Origin: Rhizophagus irregularis
Taxonomy: Eukaryota > Glomeromycota > Glomeromycetes > Glomerales > Glomeraceae
Assembly: GCF_026210795.1 (NCBI RefSeq)
Contig: NC_089445.1
Coordinates: forward strand, 4,431,001-4,495,000
Length of the DNA: 64,000 nucleotides
Direction of reading: 5' to 3'
Shown: positions 36,946 to 47,500 of the stretch, in pieces
Numbering within the stretch: position 1 is the stretch's first letter
Layout: each line of letters starts with the position of its first letter
Translations under genes and position numbers: made by a program
Notes under the pieces: model-generated
Told to the model about the DNA's origin: nothing
The model's database searches: none
What the model saw: the letters and a program-made list of their open reading frames with translations, nothing else

Positions 36946-37429
36946 TTTGGAAGAGTTGGTATAAAAACTTTGGGAAAAATAGTTGTTTGTTGGAATCGAA
37001 CCAACTGGAATAATATTCCAAACCATTAACAACATAATGTAGATAGATAGAATAGGATAAATTAACGAATATAATTTTTAAAAATATAAATATATATATA
37101 TGTTATTATGTTAAATAAATAAATAAATAAATAATATATAGTATATATAAATGAATAAATAATAAGTTTTGGGTTTTGATGTAGCAAATATACATCTAAT
37201 ATTATAAATAGTTCGGAGAAATATCGGATTGCTGAAATTCTCCTGATATTCATATAGCACTTTACCGTTATGTTCTAACCTGAGAGTCACATGACTTATA
37301 CCTGATCTGTGCCGAGAACCGGTCACAAATCGGGTGGATCGATCAGCTGCCATTCAGGTTAAAATCGAAAACATATAATAGGGCTATCGGGTATATGAAA
37401 TTTACCCGGTAGCCCTTCATTCGACCAGT

Positions 37430-37819
37430 GATCGTTATACCTTCTTTAGTGAAAGGAATATTAATACCATGAAATCTACATAATTCACAGTGCATTTTTT
37501 TTTCTTTAGAATCATATTTTAACCATGAAAATTCTTTAAGCCATTTTTTTTGAAATCCTTTTTTATTAATTTTCGCTTTTGTTTTTCTTTTTGATATACA
37601 AGATTTTGAAATTTTTCGTTTTTTAGAACTTCTTTGAGAATTTTTTTCGTCTATTTCATTTATTTCTTCTGTAGAAATTTCTGATAAAGAAGTTTCTGAT
37701 AAAGATAAATTACTTTCATCACTTTCAGATAAAGATTTATCCTTTTCATTCAATTTATCCTTATTTTTACTTTTATTTACATTAGCATTAATAGGTTTAT
37801 AATAACGAAGAAGAGTCAT
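37430..37819 (-). pseudogene. Truncated transposase-type zinc-finger N-terminus
   Basis: The frame starts at the ATG at 37819. After a charged, S/E/K-rich leader comes KKWLKEFSWLKYDSKEKKMH followed by CELCRFHG and PFTKEG. This is the start of the TTF/BED-type zinc finger found in hAT-related transposases and their domesticated relatives. The finger breaks off at about 37430, where a short palindrome (GGGCTATCGGGT...ACCCGGTAGCCC, 37380-37416) takes over. No catalytic region remains. It is a relic and not a functional gene. Confidence 0.6.
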
Positions 37820-38039
37820 TTTTTTTTAAGGTATATATTTCGTTATTTCGTTAATTTTGATAAAACTACAAAAAAAAATATCTGATTATCATAAAAAATC
37901 ATTTTCAAATAATTTACCCCTTAAAATTTTTCTCGGCAAAAAAACCGATTGATATAAAAAATTTCGGACATTTTTAAAATATATCAGTTTTTTCCGATTT
38001 TTACAGTACTATTTTATACCCTGGTATACTGGTGTGAAT

Positions 38040-38200
38040 CAACACTTTTCAAACTTGCTGATGGTGTAGATATCATCCGTATCATATTCAGTTGATTCAG
38101 CGACTTGCTCAACTTCAGTAATATGACGAAGTGTGCCTGTTTTTGACCTTTTTTTACGTGGAAGAAATACATATTGTTGTTCCTCATACATATCATTATC
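38040..38200 (-). pseudogene. Unrecognised coding fragment
   Basis: A minus-strand reading from about 38195 gives MYEEQQYVFLPRKKRSKTGT, then LRHITEVEQVAEST and DTDDIYTISKFEKC before a stop near 38041. The composition is protein-like, but I do not recognise the family. It lies between transposon fragments and is probably one itself. Confidence 0.3.
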
Positions 38201-38353
38201 AGAATAAGATCAAATAAATGATCAGCGGCAAATTTGTGATAAAATAGAGATGTTCACTATGCTCTCTGGTACATGCTTTTTCATTACGCATAGTTAGGGA
38301 TGCCAATGGTCGGTTCGGTTCGGTTTCGGTTTTAAACCCGCGGTTTTCAGCTG

Positions 38354-38719
38354 CTAAAGACGACGATTAGTCGTCCGCATACCACCATATGTATCAATAG
38401 ATATTGTCGTATCTTGTGGTTCTACTAACGGTATTGTCATATCTTGTGGTTCTACTAACGATATTATCATATCTTGTGGTTCTTCTAACGATATTGTCGA
38501 ATCAATCAGTTCTACTAACTCTTGAGACGTTGGAGCCTTATCGGAATTTAATGGTTCTAAAGAATTCGTTTGCTCGTGTCTCTCCTTTGTGCGCGGATCA
38601 ATCATTTTCCCATTACAATTGCTGCAATAGCACGGAACCTTCGATCTTGGTTTTCTGGTCGTAAATTCGGCATAAGTTCGTTCAGAGGTTGAAGAACTCG
38701 GATTATTATATTCGTCCAA
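38354..38719 (-). pseudogene. N-terminal fragment of a Plavaka/Tnp2-like transposon protein
   Basis: The 121-codon frame starts at 38719. It includes VPCYCSNCNGKMIDPRTKER followed by HEQ, a CxCxxCxG...R.RH zinc-binding start like that of KDZ/Plavaka-type (CACTA-related) transposon proteins. A tandem repeat (SLVEPQDM units, ~30 bp) precedes an early stop. The large transposase part is missing. Downstream (38297-38350) a GC-richer TAGGGATGCC...CGGTTCGGTTCGG segment marks another inserted element. Confidence 0.5.
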
Positions 38720-39009
38720 GAATGCATTTTCTTCTCCCTTTATTCATTTTTTGATAAAAGTTAGATATGATAAAGTTGTAATATGTTTTTACGTTGAATA
38801 AAATTGTAATTATTAATATCAAATTTTTAGTGATGTCGAATTTTTAGTAATATTGTGATTTTTTATATTCCGTTTTTAATGTGATATTGATGGTATAATT
38901 AAAAAAACCATACGAAATTTGGACGAAATAGACAAAAAATTGAACGAAAATTGAATAAGTATAGGAATTTAAAAATAAAACATACGTATCACCATACTAT
39001 TTAATTTGA

Positions 39010-39300
39010 TTTAACAGTTTCATTAATTGAAAGTCTAATTTGATGCAAAAGTTTAAGTCTGATTGATGAAAAAGTTTAAGTCTGATTTGATCTGTTTAAT
39101 TAATTGAAAGTCTAATTTGATGCGAAAGTTTAAGTGTAATTGATCGTTGATTGTTGAGAGTCTAATTTGATACAAATGTTTAAGTGTAATTGATCGTTGA
39201 TTGTTGAGAGTCTAATTTGATAGTAAAAAATAGATATAAAAGGTGGACCAATTTTCTCGTCCGTACAAAAAATCTCTTTCTTTTTTTTTGAAAAAAAAAA
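39010..39300 (+). promoter_or_regulatory. Promoter-like region with tandem repeats and TATA box
   Basis: GAAAGTCTAATTTGATGC / GAGAGTCTAATTTGATAC units, each followed by AAGTTTAAGTGTAATTGATC, are repeated four or five times between 39025 and 39220. A TATAAAAG box lies at 39235-39242, 66 bp before the ATG at 39308. Repeated sites plus TATA at this spacing fit a core promoter with upstream elements. The downstream gene is now broken. Confidence 0.5.
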
Positions 39301-39307
39301 ACCAATA

Positions 39308-42223
39308 ATGACTCGTAAGAAACCATCGAAACCAAATACTAGTCCTCCACCAAATATTGCTGAGTCGTCAACACCAGCACCACAAAATATTGCTTCTTCA
39401 ACACCAACACCACAAAATATTGCCACTTCGTCAACACCAACACCTCCAAATATTGCCACTTCAACACCGGCATCACGATCGTCAGCATCAGCATCACGAA
39501 ATATTGCCACTTCGTCAACATCAACACCACAAAATATTGCTTCTTCAACAGCAACACCTCCAAATATTGCCACTTCGTCAACACCAACACCTCCAAATAT
39601 TGCCACTTCAACACTGGCATCATGATCATCAGCATCAGTATCACAAAATATTGCTTCTTCAACACCGGCATCATGATCGTCAACATCAGCATCACGAAAT
39701 ATTACCACTTCGTCAACACTAATACCACAAAATATTGCTTCTTCAACACCAACACCTCCAAATATTGCCACTTCAACACCGGCATCACGATCGTCAGCAT
39801 CAGTATCATGAAATATTGCTTCTTCAACACGTAATATTACCACTTCGTCAACACTATCAACACGTAATATTACCATTTCGTCAACATTAACATCACAAAA
39901 TACTAATACTACAGTTTCTTCATCTCCCTTTAAACTCGTTATTCCGCCAGATATTTCAGCCTCAATAGGTCGAACTCAATCTCAATCTCAACGAAATTTA
40001 ACGGCTTCGGATATTATTAAAAAATATCCTAATATTAATGTACCAAAAAGTTATCGTTCACATCACGAAAAAGGAGCACCAAGAAGTGATCGACCAAGTA
40101 ATGAAGAAACGGGTAAATCAAATTTGTTATTTTTATATTTTGATATTTATTATATTACATCTGTTTGTTACATATCCTTATAATTTAAAATAGGTAATTT
40201 TGAGTTAGGAAATTTAAAAAAAGAAACCCTTCGAATACAGAACGAATTAAAACAAGAAAAGTCCAAAGTAGCCGGAATGAAACGAAAAATAGATAATTTA
40301 GAAGACCATGTTCGTAGGATCGAGGAGGAGAACTCCATGTTACGGGATTTTAATGAAATTTTTAGTAACGAATCGAATGAATTATGTGAAGAAAATAAAG
40401 CTCTGCGAGAAGAACTTCAACAATCCAAACAACTTCATATACCTCGAAAGATTATTAATCCTTCGCAGCAATATTCACCAAAACGTCCCAATAAAAGATT
40501 AAAATCGAGAGAGGAATCTCCTGATGAAGTTGCCGCTACAGATGCAAGAGTAAGAATTTTACAAGACTATTTGCAGCTGAATTGTGTTAATGTATATATA
40601 CAGCTTTTATTATTTTATTATTTCCTCTTATTGTTTAGGCTGAAATGAAGAACCTCTTGAAAGGTCAAATACCCGAAGAATATCGGTTGGATTATGGTAA
40701 GACTTTCAGTGAACAGACAGCAAAGATATACGAAAAATTAATACCTGAATTAAAGAAGTTGATGAGTGGACATTATAATCCGTCGGTAACCCAATTGTCA
40801 GACTGGTTACGATTGATGCACAAGCATAAAAGAGATAGACAACGGAAATGACAATCAGGCCAATTAGACAAAGTAGATCGAAGAATGCACGTAAATGCGC
40901 AATTGTCCGAAGTGAGGAGTATTTTATTTTAATACACTTCTTTTTTTTAGTCATTTGAAATTAATCTTTATATATTCGACAGAAAAAAAATAGACGAGTA
41001 AAGGCCGCAATAAAATTATACGAAAGAAATAATGCCAACATACAGGAATTCAATAAAGATGAATTATTACCAATGCTCCTACAGAATGATTGTTATTCGA
41101 TTGAACAATCGGATTCCGAAGACGAATCAAGATAGAAATTGCCTAATAACAAGCGGTTCCTGCATGTATACGATTGGGAATGGCATTCAAACAAGGTATT
41201 AAAGTGATTATTGCTATTAACCTATTTTAATATTTATTCGATATATAAAGTTTATCTTTGTTTTAAATAGTTAAAACACCTATTACGAAACGTATTGGAC
41301 CCTGAAGCAGAATATATTTAACACGCAAAAAAGCAAAGAGAGAGAATTTATGATGATGACATGTATTTTACGTCTAGTGAACCTCTCAAGAATGCGCCTG
41401 AATGGGCGCTCGATAAAGCGAAAATGTACGAAACTGATGAAACCAACGAAACAAATGACGTTAGCGAATATGACGTGGCTGATGATGTGATTAGGGATGG
41501 GCGTTAATTAACCGTTAATTATGTTACTTATAATTAGTTTAAAATGGTTAATTAACCGTTACTTTAAATCAACCAATAAAAATGCAGAATTTAAGTCATG
41601 TGATTTTAATTATAATTTGATAATTATTAGTAAAAAATGGTATAGTCTGTGATAGTGATAATAGTACTATACTTGAATTTGAATCAAATGTAATAAGTTT
41701 AGATAATGAAAAATAAACAAAATATATAAGATTTATTATAATCATTTTAATAAATAAATAAATTTCATTGTTTTATTTTATTATTTATAAAAAATTAATA
41801 TATTAGTTAACTATAGGTTAATTAACCGTTAATTAACCGTTAATTAACTAGTTAATTAACCAAATTTATAATTAACCGTTACTTTCCCATCCCTAAATGT
41901 GATTGATGATTTAATTCAATCTTACGAAGATTGTGAGCCAATGGAGCCGAATTTAACGGAGTCATATTTGGATTTCTTGTTAAATTCAGCGGAAATGAAT
42001 TCGATTAGACCTGAAGATTTGGATGAGATTGGTGAAAGTTCGACGACAGTAAGTTGAATTGTTTTTAATATTTTTACATCGCAAATATCGCTAATTAATT
42101 TTATTTATATCATATTAGCAACAAAGAGCCAAAAGGAGTCAAAAAGGCAAAGAAAAAGCCACAAAAGAAGCAAAAGAAGACGAGAAAATTTATGAAATCT
42201 TTGAAGCCGACGAATATTATTAG
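39308..42223 (+). pseudogene. Broken multi-exon gene: S/T/P repeat, coiled coil, acidic tail
   Basis: One frame can be followed through several exons. It starts MTRKKPSKPNTSPPPN, followed by ~20 STPTPQNIAS-type repeats to about 39900 and then PFKLVIPPDISASIGRTQ. A GT-AG intron (about 40112-40193) leads to a coiled coil (KRKIDNLEDHVRRIEEENSM) and KRPNKRLKSREESPDE. A second intron ends at 40638, followed by PEEYRLDYGKTFSEQTAKIY and LSDWLRLMHKHKRDRQRK, then KAAIKLYERNNANIQEF and the acidic part NLTESYLDFLLNSAEM. It ends EIFEADEYY at 42223. Stops interrupt it at about 39623, 39672, 39807, 40849, 41132 and 41321, and a MITE sits in an exon at 41492-41895. A multicopy transposon-associated gene is likely; the function is not recognised. 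Confidence 0.6.
41492..41895. mobile_element. hAT-type MITE inside the pseudogene
   Basis: The terminal repeats TAGGGATGGG and CCCATCCCTA are perfect over 10 bp. The flanks GATGTGAT (41484-41491) and AATGTGAT (41896-41903) are an 8-bp duplication with one mismatch. The interior is built of TTAATTAACCGTTAATTA words. Removing the element and one flank restores the reading ADDVIDDLIQSYED across the junction. Confidence 0.88.
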
Positions 42224-42549
42224 TATATTTTATATTTCTTTTTTTTGGTTGGTTTATTAGGTTTATTTTTTATTATATGGTATTATTAGTATATTTTATA
42301 TTTCTTTTTTTGGCTTAATATAGTTGGTTTATTGGGGTTTATATATTATTATGTACATGGGTTGATTTATATAATTATATTACTATACGTCAATATATAT
42401 AAAATATAAAATAAACGGGTTTTATTTGCTTATACTATGCTTTATTATTCGTCCTTGAAAACTCTATTTATCAATAATATTCGGGTTACATATAGCAGTT
42501 GAATATGGTTTTTTTTAGGGTTGAATAAATATGTAATAACGTCCTAATA

Positions 42550-42740
42550 TAGGTCTAATTTTAACCGAATATCCTTTCAGAATTTGAGTCTAATTTTAGC
42601 CGAATATCCTTTCCGAATTTGATACGATTGGCACCCTAAATGCGCCCGAAAATTCGACCTTAATTTGACACAGGTTAGATCGTCATTCGACCTATATTCG
42701 ACCTGGTCAAATTTAGGTCGAATTGTCCTATCACAAATCG
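42550..42740. repeat. Short tandem repeats
   Basis: TCTAATTTTAACCGAATATC and TCTAATTTTAGCCGAATATC units are tandem (period ~38), followed by several TTCGACCT words. Confidence 0.45.
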
Positions 42741-43085
42741 AAATTAGTTAAATAGGGTATCAATAGATTATCAATAAGTTATCAATCGGCTATCAATAGG
42801 CTACCCTATTGGTAGCCTATTGAACTTGCGCCATAATCCGTCACCAATCGGGCAGGCTGATTGATAACCTATTGATAACTATTAATACCTTCATTGATAA
42901 CCAATTTGATAAAAATACCAATAGGATACTAATAGGTTATCAATAAGTTATTAATTGGCTAACAATCAGCCTGCCCGATTGGTGACGGATTATGGCGCAA
43001 GTTCAATAGGCTACCAATAGGGTAGCCTATTGATAGCTGATTGATAACCTATTATAACTCTATTGATACCCTATTTAACTAATTT
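42741..43085. mobile_element. 345-bp near-perfect foldback element
   Basis: It runs from AAATTAGTTAAATAGGGT to its complement ACCCTATTTAACTAATTT. Both arms carry TATCAATAGG, GGTAGCCTATTG, AACTTGCGCCATAATCCGTC and CCGATTGGTGACGG blocks in reverse-complement order, with a short AT loop around 42895-42925. TA dinucleotides at the tips could be a mariner-type duplication. It has no coding sequence. Confidence 0.7.
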
Positions 43086-43107
43086 TGACCTGTGTATATT
43101 TCGACCA

Positions 43108-43359
43108 ATGATACAAGATATGACTACAAATGGGCGTTACCGGCTGCATGGTGACTGCACAATTTGTGGTATACATAAGAATACTTTTACTGGAATAGAC
43201 TGGGTTATCAAAAAGAAGTCTAAGGAGAAGAAAAAAGAAACTGCGGCCAAAAGACATCAAACAGTTTATAATCGGCAGTGTAAAAAACTCAGGCAGAAAA
43301 TTTTAGAAGCTGATGACGCGTGTAAACAGTGTATTGATAAATGCCTTAAGGAAGCATAA
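43108..43359 (+). CDS. Small basic zinc-finger protein, DUF5679-like (tentative)
   Basis: The 83-residue frame starts at the ATG at 43108. The core TTNGRYRLHGDCTICGIHKN looks like the NGR...GxCxxCGxxK signature of the short zinc-binding DUF5679-type proteins I associate with large DNA viruses and virus-like mobile elements. This is family recall and not a search. A lysine-rich middle (KKKSKEKKKETAAKR) is followed by a second cysteine pair (CKQCIDKC). The frame is intact, unlike its neighbours. It lies just after the foldback element and before the helicase block, on the opposite strand to the helicase, so it may belong to the same mobile element. Confidence 0.4.
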   Translation: MIQDMTTNGRYRLHGDCTICGIHKNTFTGIDWVIKKKSKEKKKETAAKRHQTVYNRQCKKLRQKILEADDACKQCIDKCLKEA

Positions 43360-43439
43360 AAGAGGAAAACGGATTAGTACTGCCTTCTAAAAGTATTCTT
43401 TATTATCTGAATCGTCTTGGTATACCCATTGTTCAATTA

Positions 43440-44756
43440 CTTATTTTTTCTGACGGGGGCTGGACAGGGTTGGTTTTACTGGCTCTATAGACCTTCTAGG
43501 GGCTTACCTGTTAATAAAGCTCCGAATGATTCGGGCTAAACCGGGGAACCGATCCGAAACCGGCTCAAAATTCGGTTCAATTCGGTTCGGGTATTAGAAC
43601 CGAAAAACCGGTGGTTCAGTTCGGTTTAATTCGATTTTTTATAAAAATGCAAAAAATCGAATAGCCGGCCATCTAGTGATCGTACAAAGTCGAGCCATAT
43701 ATCATTGGATTTGTCTCAACGAGACGCGTCGAATGGTGGTAAAATCACGTCTCTAGCATCGATAGATAGCTTGCTAATGCCAATTTTTTATAAATCATTT
43801 AGCGTGAATTAACTTACGATCTATTGATGCTAGGGACATGATCTCATCACCATTCGACTCGTCTCATTGAGACGAATGCAATGAGTCCTAATTCATATTT
43901 GTACGACCATTGGACGACGAATAAATTCATGTATCGGAATTTTTAATTTTTAACGCTCGAAAATTTTAAAAAAATGCGAAACTTGATATTATTCGCCATC
44001 CAGTGGTCGTACACGAACGAATTTATATTCATTGGATTCGTCTCACTGAGACGCGTCGAATGGTGCTAAGATCATGTCTCTAGCACCGATAGATAGCTTG
44101 CTAATTCCAATTATTTATAAATCATTTAGCGTGGGTTAACGTGTGATCTATCAATGCTAGAGACATGATCTTACCTCCATTCGACGCGTCTCGTCGAGAC
44201 GAATCCAATGATATATGGCTCGAATTTATACGATCACTAGATGGCCGGCTATTCGATTTTTCGCATTTTTATAAAAATCGGATTAAACCAAACCAAATTG
44301 CCGGTTTTTCAGTTCGGTTCTTACGGATTTCGGCTCTAATCCGAACCATCTATAATCCGGACCAAACTGACCCGTTTGGAGCTTTACCTGTTAATCTACC
44401 TGGTTTGCTGTCTCACTGCTTCCAATAGGAAAATGAATGGAATCCTGTACGTGTGGAAGATGTTCCAGATGTGGAGGATCTGGAAGGGTAAAATCAAAAC
44501 TTTTTTCTGGGGGAATCCCTCTCCCAATTTTTTTAAAACATCCTCCACATCCTCCACACTCTTCTGATTCCCTCTTATTTTCCTCTCTTTTCCCTTATTT
44601 TATCCTTTTTTGTTATATATTTTTGTGGAGGATCTATGTGGAGGATTGTGGAGGATCTATGGGGGATTCTTGAGCCCCGTAGAGGACATATAGGTACTGC
44701 GAGGCCATGAGGTCGAGGTGGGTGGAGTGGTAGCGAGACCCACATCCAGCCCGATG
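43440..44756 (+). repeat. Iteron-like block, copy 1 (word GTGGAGGAT)
   Basis: After subtraction of the inserted MITE (43515-44386) and one duplicated octamer, about 437 bp remain. They match 45940-46378 in order: ACCTTCTAGGG, CTGTCTCACTGCTTCC, GGTAAAATCAAAACTTTTTT, CCTCTCTTTTCCCTTATTTT, GGTACTGCGAGGCC, CCCGATGAC. The differing parts are short repeats: GTGGAAGATGT and GTGGAGGATCTGG (44452-44488), two inverted ATCCTCCAC copies (44540-44560) and three direct GTGGAGGAT copies (44624-44660). The 3' end abuts the broken 3' end of the helicase pseudogene. Confidence 0.7.
43515..44386. mobile_element. 872-bp hAT-type MITE, TIR TAAAGCTCC
   Basis: The ends TAAAGCTCCGAA and TTTGGAGCTTTA are flanked by exact 8-bp duplications CCTGTTAA at 43507-43514 and 44387-44394. 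The interior is nested palindromes: outer CCGGTTTTTCGGTT-type words, inner arms ATAGCCGGCCATCTAGTGAT and complement, and four GTCTC...GAGAC modules (ACCATTCGACTCGTCTCATT and variants). It is non-coding. Confidence 0.88.
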
Positions 44757-45887
44757 ACTTAGATGTTGTCATGGGTAGCGGATTCCCATTGAAGTCTGGG
44801 TAAGTGTTCGCGACGGCTCTCAAGTAAGCATAGAACGCCTCACTGGCTGACTGGCACCTAGGTATTTCATAGCGTTACCGAGTTTTTTGAAGTAGTTGAG
44901 GTCTCCCTTGCGGGATGGTGACACATCCAAGAACACTGTGCGCCTATCATCATTCTCCACTCTGAGAGCATTTTCGTTGATTAGGATGATGGTAGACATA
45001 AAGTTCTTGTAATGTGTTGGCGTCTTGTATTTTTCATGGATTTCCATTATGTCACTCATTACCTTATCCTTCAAAGAGCGATACAGATTATTCCACTGGT
45101 TTTTTTCCGTGAGCATTTCCTCGAGAAGAAGAAGAACCTTACCCTGTAATTGCCCATTGAAACTTCCAAGAATCGTCTGAGGATCGCTGGTCTTATAAAC
45201 GAGTTGAGTGCCTAGGACGCTGCACTAAATGAAATCTGTTATAATACCTTTGCCCCAATCCTGTCCGGATTTTAGGTAGAGAATCGAGTAAATCTTCCTT
45301 CCAGCAGATACACCGGCCAACCACTTGATAATATACTCAGTGAGATTCCAATCACCCAAATACCAGATATCCTGAATGTGAGAGAAAATAAATTTAACCG
45401 CGAGGTGAATTGTAGACTCAAAGGTGAATATTAGACGTAAGACGTGGAGGAATCCCAGGAAGATATTTAGATAGAGTTGGCCGGTTAAGGATCTGAAGAT
45501 TCGCTATTTATGGGAATCACAGGTTGCGATACATACATCGGTATTCTCGACCATAAACCACTTGTAGATGTTGAACTCAGTCTTTTGAGAGGGTCCTTGT
45601 TCAGGTTATGTGTAGAATGCTTTCGTGATTGGACGGATAAGTTTACCAATATTTTTGTCAATAACGTATTTCAAACTTTTACTATTTGGGTCCCACCAGA
45701 AAACTCCATGAGGATCTGCACAGGGAATGAAATAACTGTAAAGATACCTCTTGGCTTGATCAAAATCACTCATACTCTTTGCAGTGACAATAAGCCGTTT
45801 AAGCTCATTGATACTGAAGGCTTTCTTTTGTTCACTGAACTTAGGGATAACTTGAGCTTGAGTGGTCATTTTTTTTTGTTCTATCAA
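44757..45887 (-). pseudogene. Decayed SF3-type primase-helicase (NrS-1 polymerase-like)
   Basis: The minus frame begins near MTTQAQVIPKFSEQ (ATG 45869, or 45887). It holds LYLKSGQDWGKGIITDF (Walker A GxxxxGK, about 45290-45240), KVLLLLEE (Walker B) and STIILINENALR (SF3 motif C with Asn). The run of motifs and the helical YIIKWLAGVSAGRK block fit the D5-like/NrS-1 polymerase-like helicases of viruses and replicating mobile elements. Three in-frame stops (TAA 45608-45606, TAG 45506-45504, TAG 45227-45225) and a frameshift near 44855 disable it. The 3' end stops at NPLPMTTSK, where repeat block copy 1 begins. A replication role for the parent element is inferred. Confidence 0.75.
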
Positions 45888-45939
45888 ATCGAGTACTAAT
45901 TTATAGTTACCTAATCTTCAATTGCTGAATGTATTTTTT

Positions 45940-46378
45940 CCAAATATCCGCATTCCTACCCGGTTACCCTCCTGTGGTTCTACAGACCTTCTAGGGACTA
46001 TTAACCTACCTGTTTACTCAGTTTGCTATCTCACTGCTTCCGACAAATGAATAGACTGAATCCTGATCATATGACAGATCTATAACAGAATGACAGATCT
46101 GGGGGGTAAAATCAAAACTTTTTTCTGGGGATATCCTCTCCCGATTTTTCTGAAACATCTGTCATATCCGTCATATCTGTCATACCCTCTGATTCTATCG
46201 TATTTTCCTCTCTTTTCCCTTATTTTATCCTTTTTTAGTATATTATTATATGACAGATGTTAATGACAGATGGTGACAGATATAGGGAATTTCCTACCCC
46301 ATGGAGGGGGGATGTAGGTACTGCGAGGCCGTAAGGCCGAGGTGGAGGAGCGTAGCGAGTACACTACTAGCCCGATGA
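45940..46378 (+). repeat. Iteron-like block, copy 2 (word ATGACAGAT)
   Basis: It has the same scaffold as copy 1 (CTACAGACCTTCTAGGGA to GCCCGATGAC) in direct orientation. At the corresponding places it carries ATGACAGAT instead of GTGGAGGAT: two direct copies around 46070-46101, three inverted ATCTGTCAT-type copies (46159-46183) and three direct copies (46249-46282). It lies just upstream of the helicase start. A hairpin GAGGCCGTAAGGCCGAGG follows near 46324. Confidence 0.7.
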
Positions 46379-46589
46379 CCTTTGATGGGGGAATTTAAAA
46401 CTAAAAAAAAACATATACAAAAAGAAAATTATGTTCTAATAAAAAAAATAAAAAAAAATAAAATTAGACATTTTTTAATAAGAAAAAAAAAAGTACTGAA
46501 CAGATTGATTAGTGAAATTGATCGAACCTACTTCCTAAAAAAACCTAAGATCATCGTCTTATTCTTTCAAGGAGGCGGCAACCTCGTAG

Positions 46590-47354
46590 TTGACTCACAG
46601 TTGTTAATTTTATGCTTCGAGCTCCAGCATCTAAAATAATTAAAATAATTAATAACCAATTAATTTCTTTAAAATTCAATTAAAACTTAATGATCTAATA
46701 ACTTACTTACTTGAAATATAAGCTCTTATACTCTGCCAGGATTTTCTGGAATTCACTGATCCAATGCCCAACTTTTTTACAATATACGCATATATCGTCA
46801 TTTAAAGGAGTGACGCTATTAGGGGCAACAGTATTAAAAGCGGCTTTATTAGGAGTGATAATATTAAGATTGATAGGAGCGGCAACTTCGACATCTATAA
46901 CCAAATTAAGTTATTGTTGGTGTAATTATTAATAAAAGCTGTTAAATAAACATATTTTTACCAGAAATTTTTATTAATGGTCATGGTGGTAGTCGCAGTG
47001 ATATGTAAGGTGAGGGAGGCAAAAACACTACCACAGCTATTATTAATGTCGAATAAATAAATTCAAAAAAAAAATAATACTGAAAACATAAAAAAGTCTT
47101 ATTAATTACATGATATTTTCGAGCCCACATTGCTTAACACATTATTAATATCGCTCGAAAATTGGGCGGGCTAGAAAAAGTTAGTGTATTAGGATTTAAA
47201 TAGTAAAATTAATTTTAAAAAATTATAATGAAAAAAAAATGTTTTATGTTTCAGGTACGCCAAGATAATTAACCACAGTCTTGTGAATTTCTGTAAGCCT
47301 GTCTATTGTGATTTTATAGATTTCTTTGTACACAGATAACTTTTTATCTTCCAT
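46590..47354 (-). pseudogene. Small gene or relic with gag-like zinc knuckle
   Basis: A first exon candidate at 47354-47244 reads MEDKKLSVYKEIYKITIDRL then TEIHKTVVNYLGVPET. A second block (46904-46712) ends NDDICVYCKKVGHWISEFQK, a CxxCxxxGHWxxxE zinc knuckle in which the expected last cysteine is F. The knuckle type is common in retrotransposon Gag and in transposon-linked proteins. Intron positions (for example donor CAA-GTAAGT near 46711) are uncertain and no single complete model could be fixed. Confidence 0.35.
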
Positions 47355-47464
47355 TATTAGAAAAAAAAATAATGAGAGAAAACGACCAGAAAAAACTGAG
47401 AAAAAAGTGGCGAGAAAAAAATGGAGATATTTATTTGGTTTTTTTTCATGATGAATTTCTTAAA

Positions 47465-47465
47465 A

Positions 47466-47497
<32 letters not shown>

Positions 47498-47500
47498 GAG
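47465..47500. repeat. Long poly-T tract
   Basis: There is a near-uninterrupted run of more than 30 T residues. It is prone to length variation and assembly error. Confidence 0.7.

Noticed and set aside
36960-37030. tRNA-like GTTGGAATCGAACCAAC stretch
   Set aside because: It has a T-arm-like look only. No acceptor, D or anticodon stems can be built around it.
37111-37353. 80-codon minus frame MAADRSTRFVTGSRHRSG
   Set aside because: It overlaps short inverted repeats and simple AAATAAAT sequence. No family or codon pattern supports it.
39130-39876. 248-codon minus frame rich in VEEAIF/DADDRDAG repeats
   Set aside because: It is the antisense of the S/T/P repeat in the plus-strand pseudogene, which has a TATA box, introns and a continuing coiled-coil frame.
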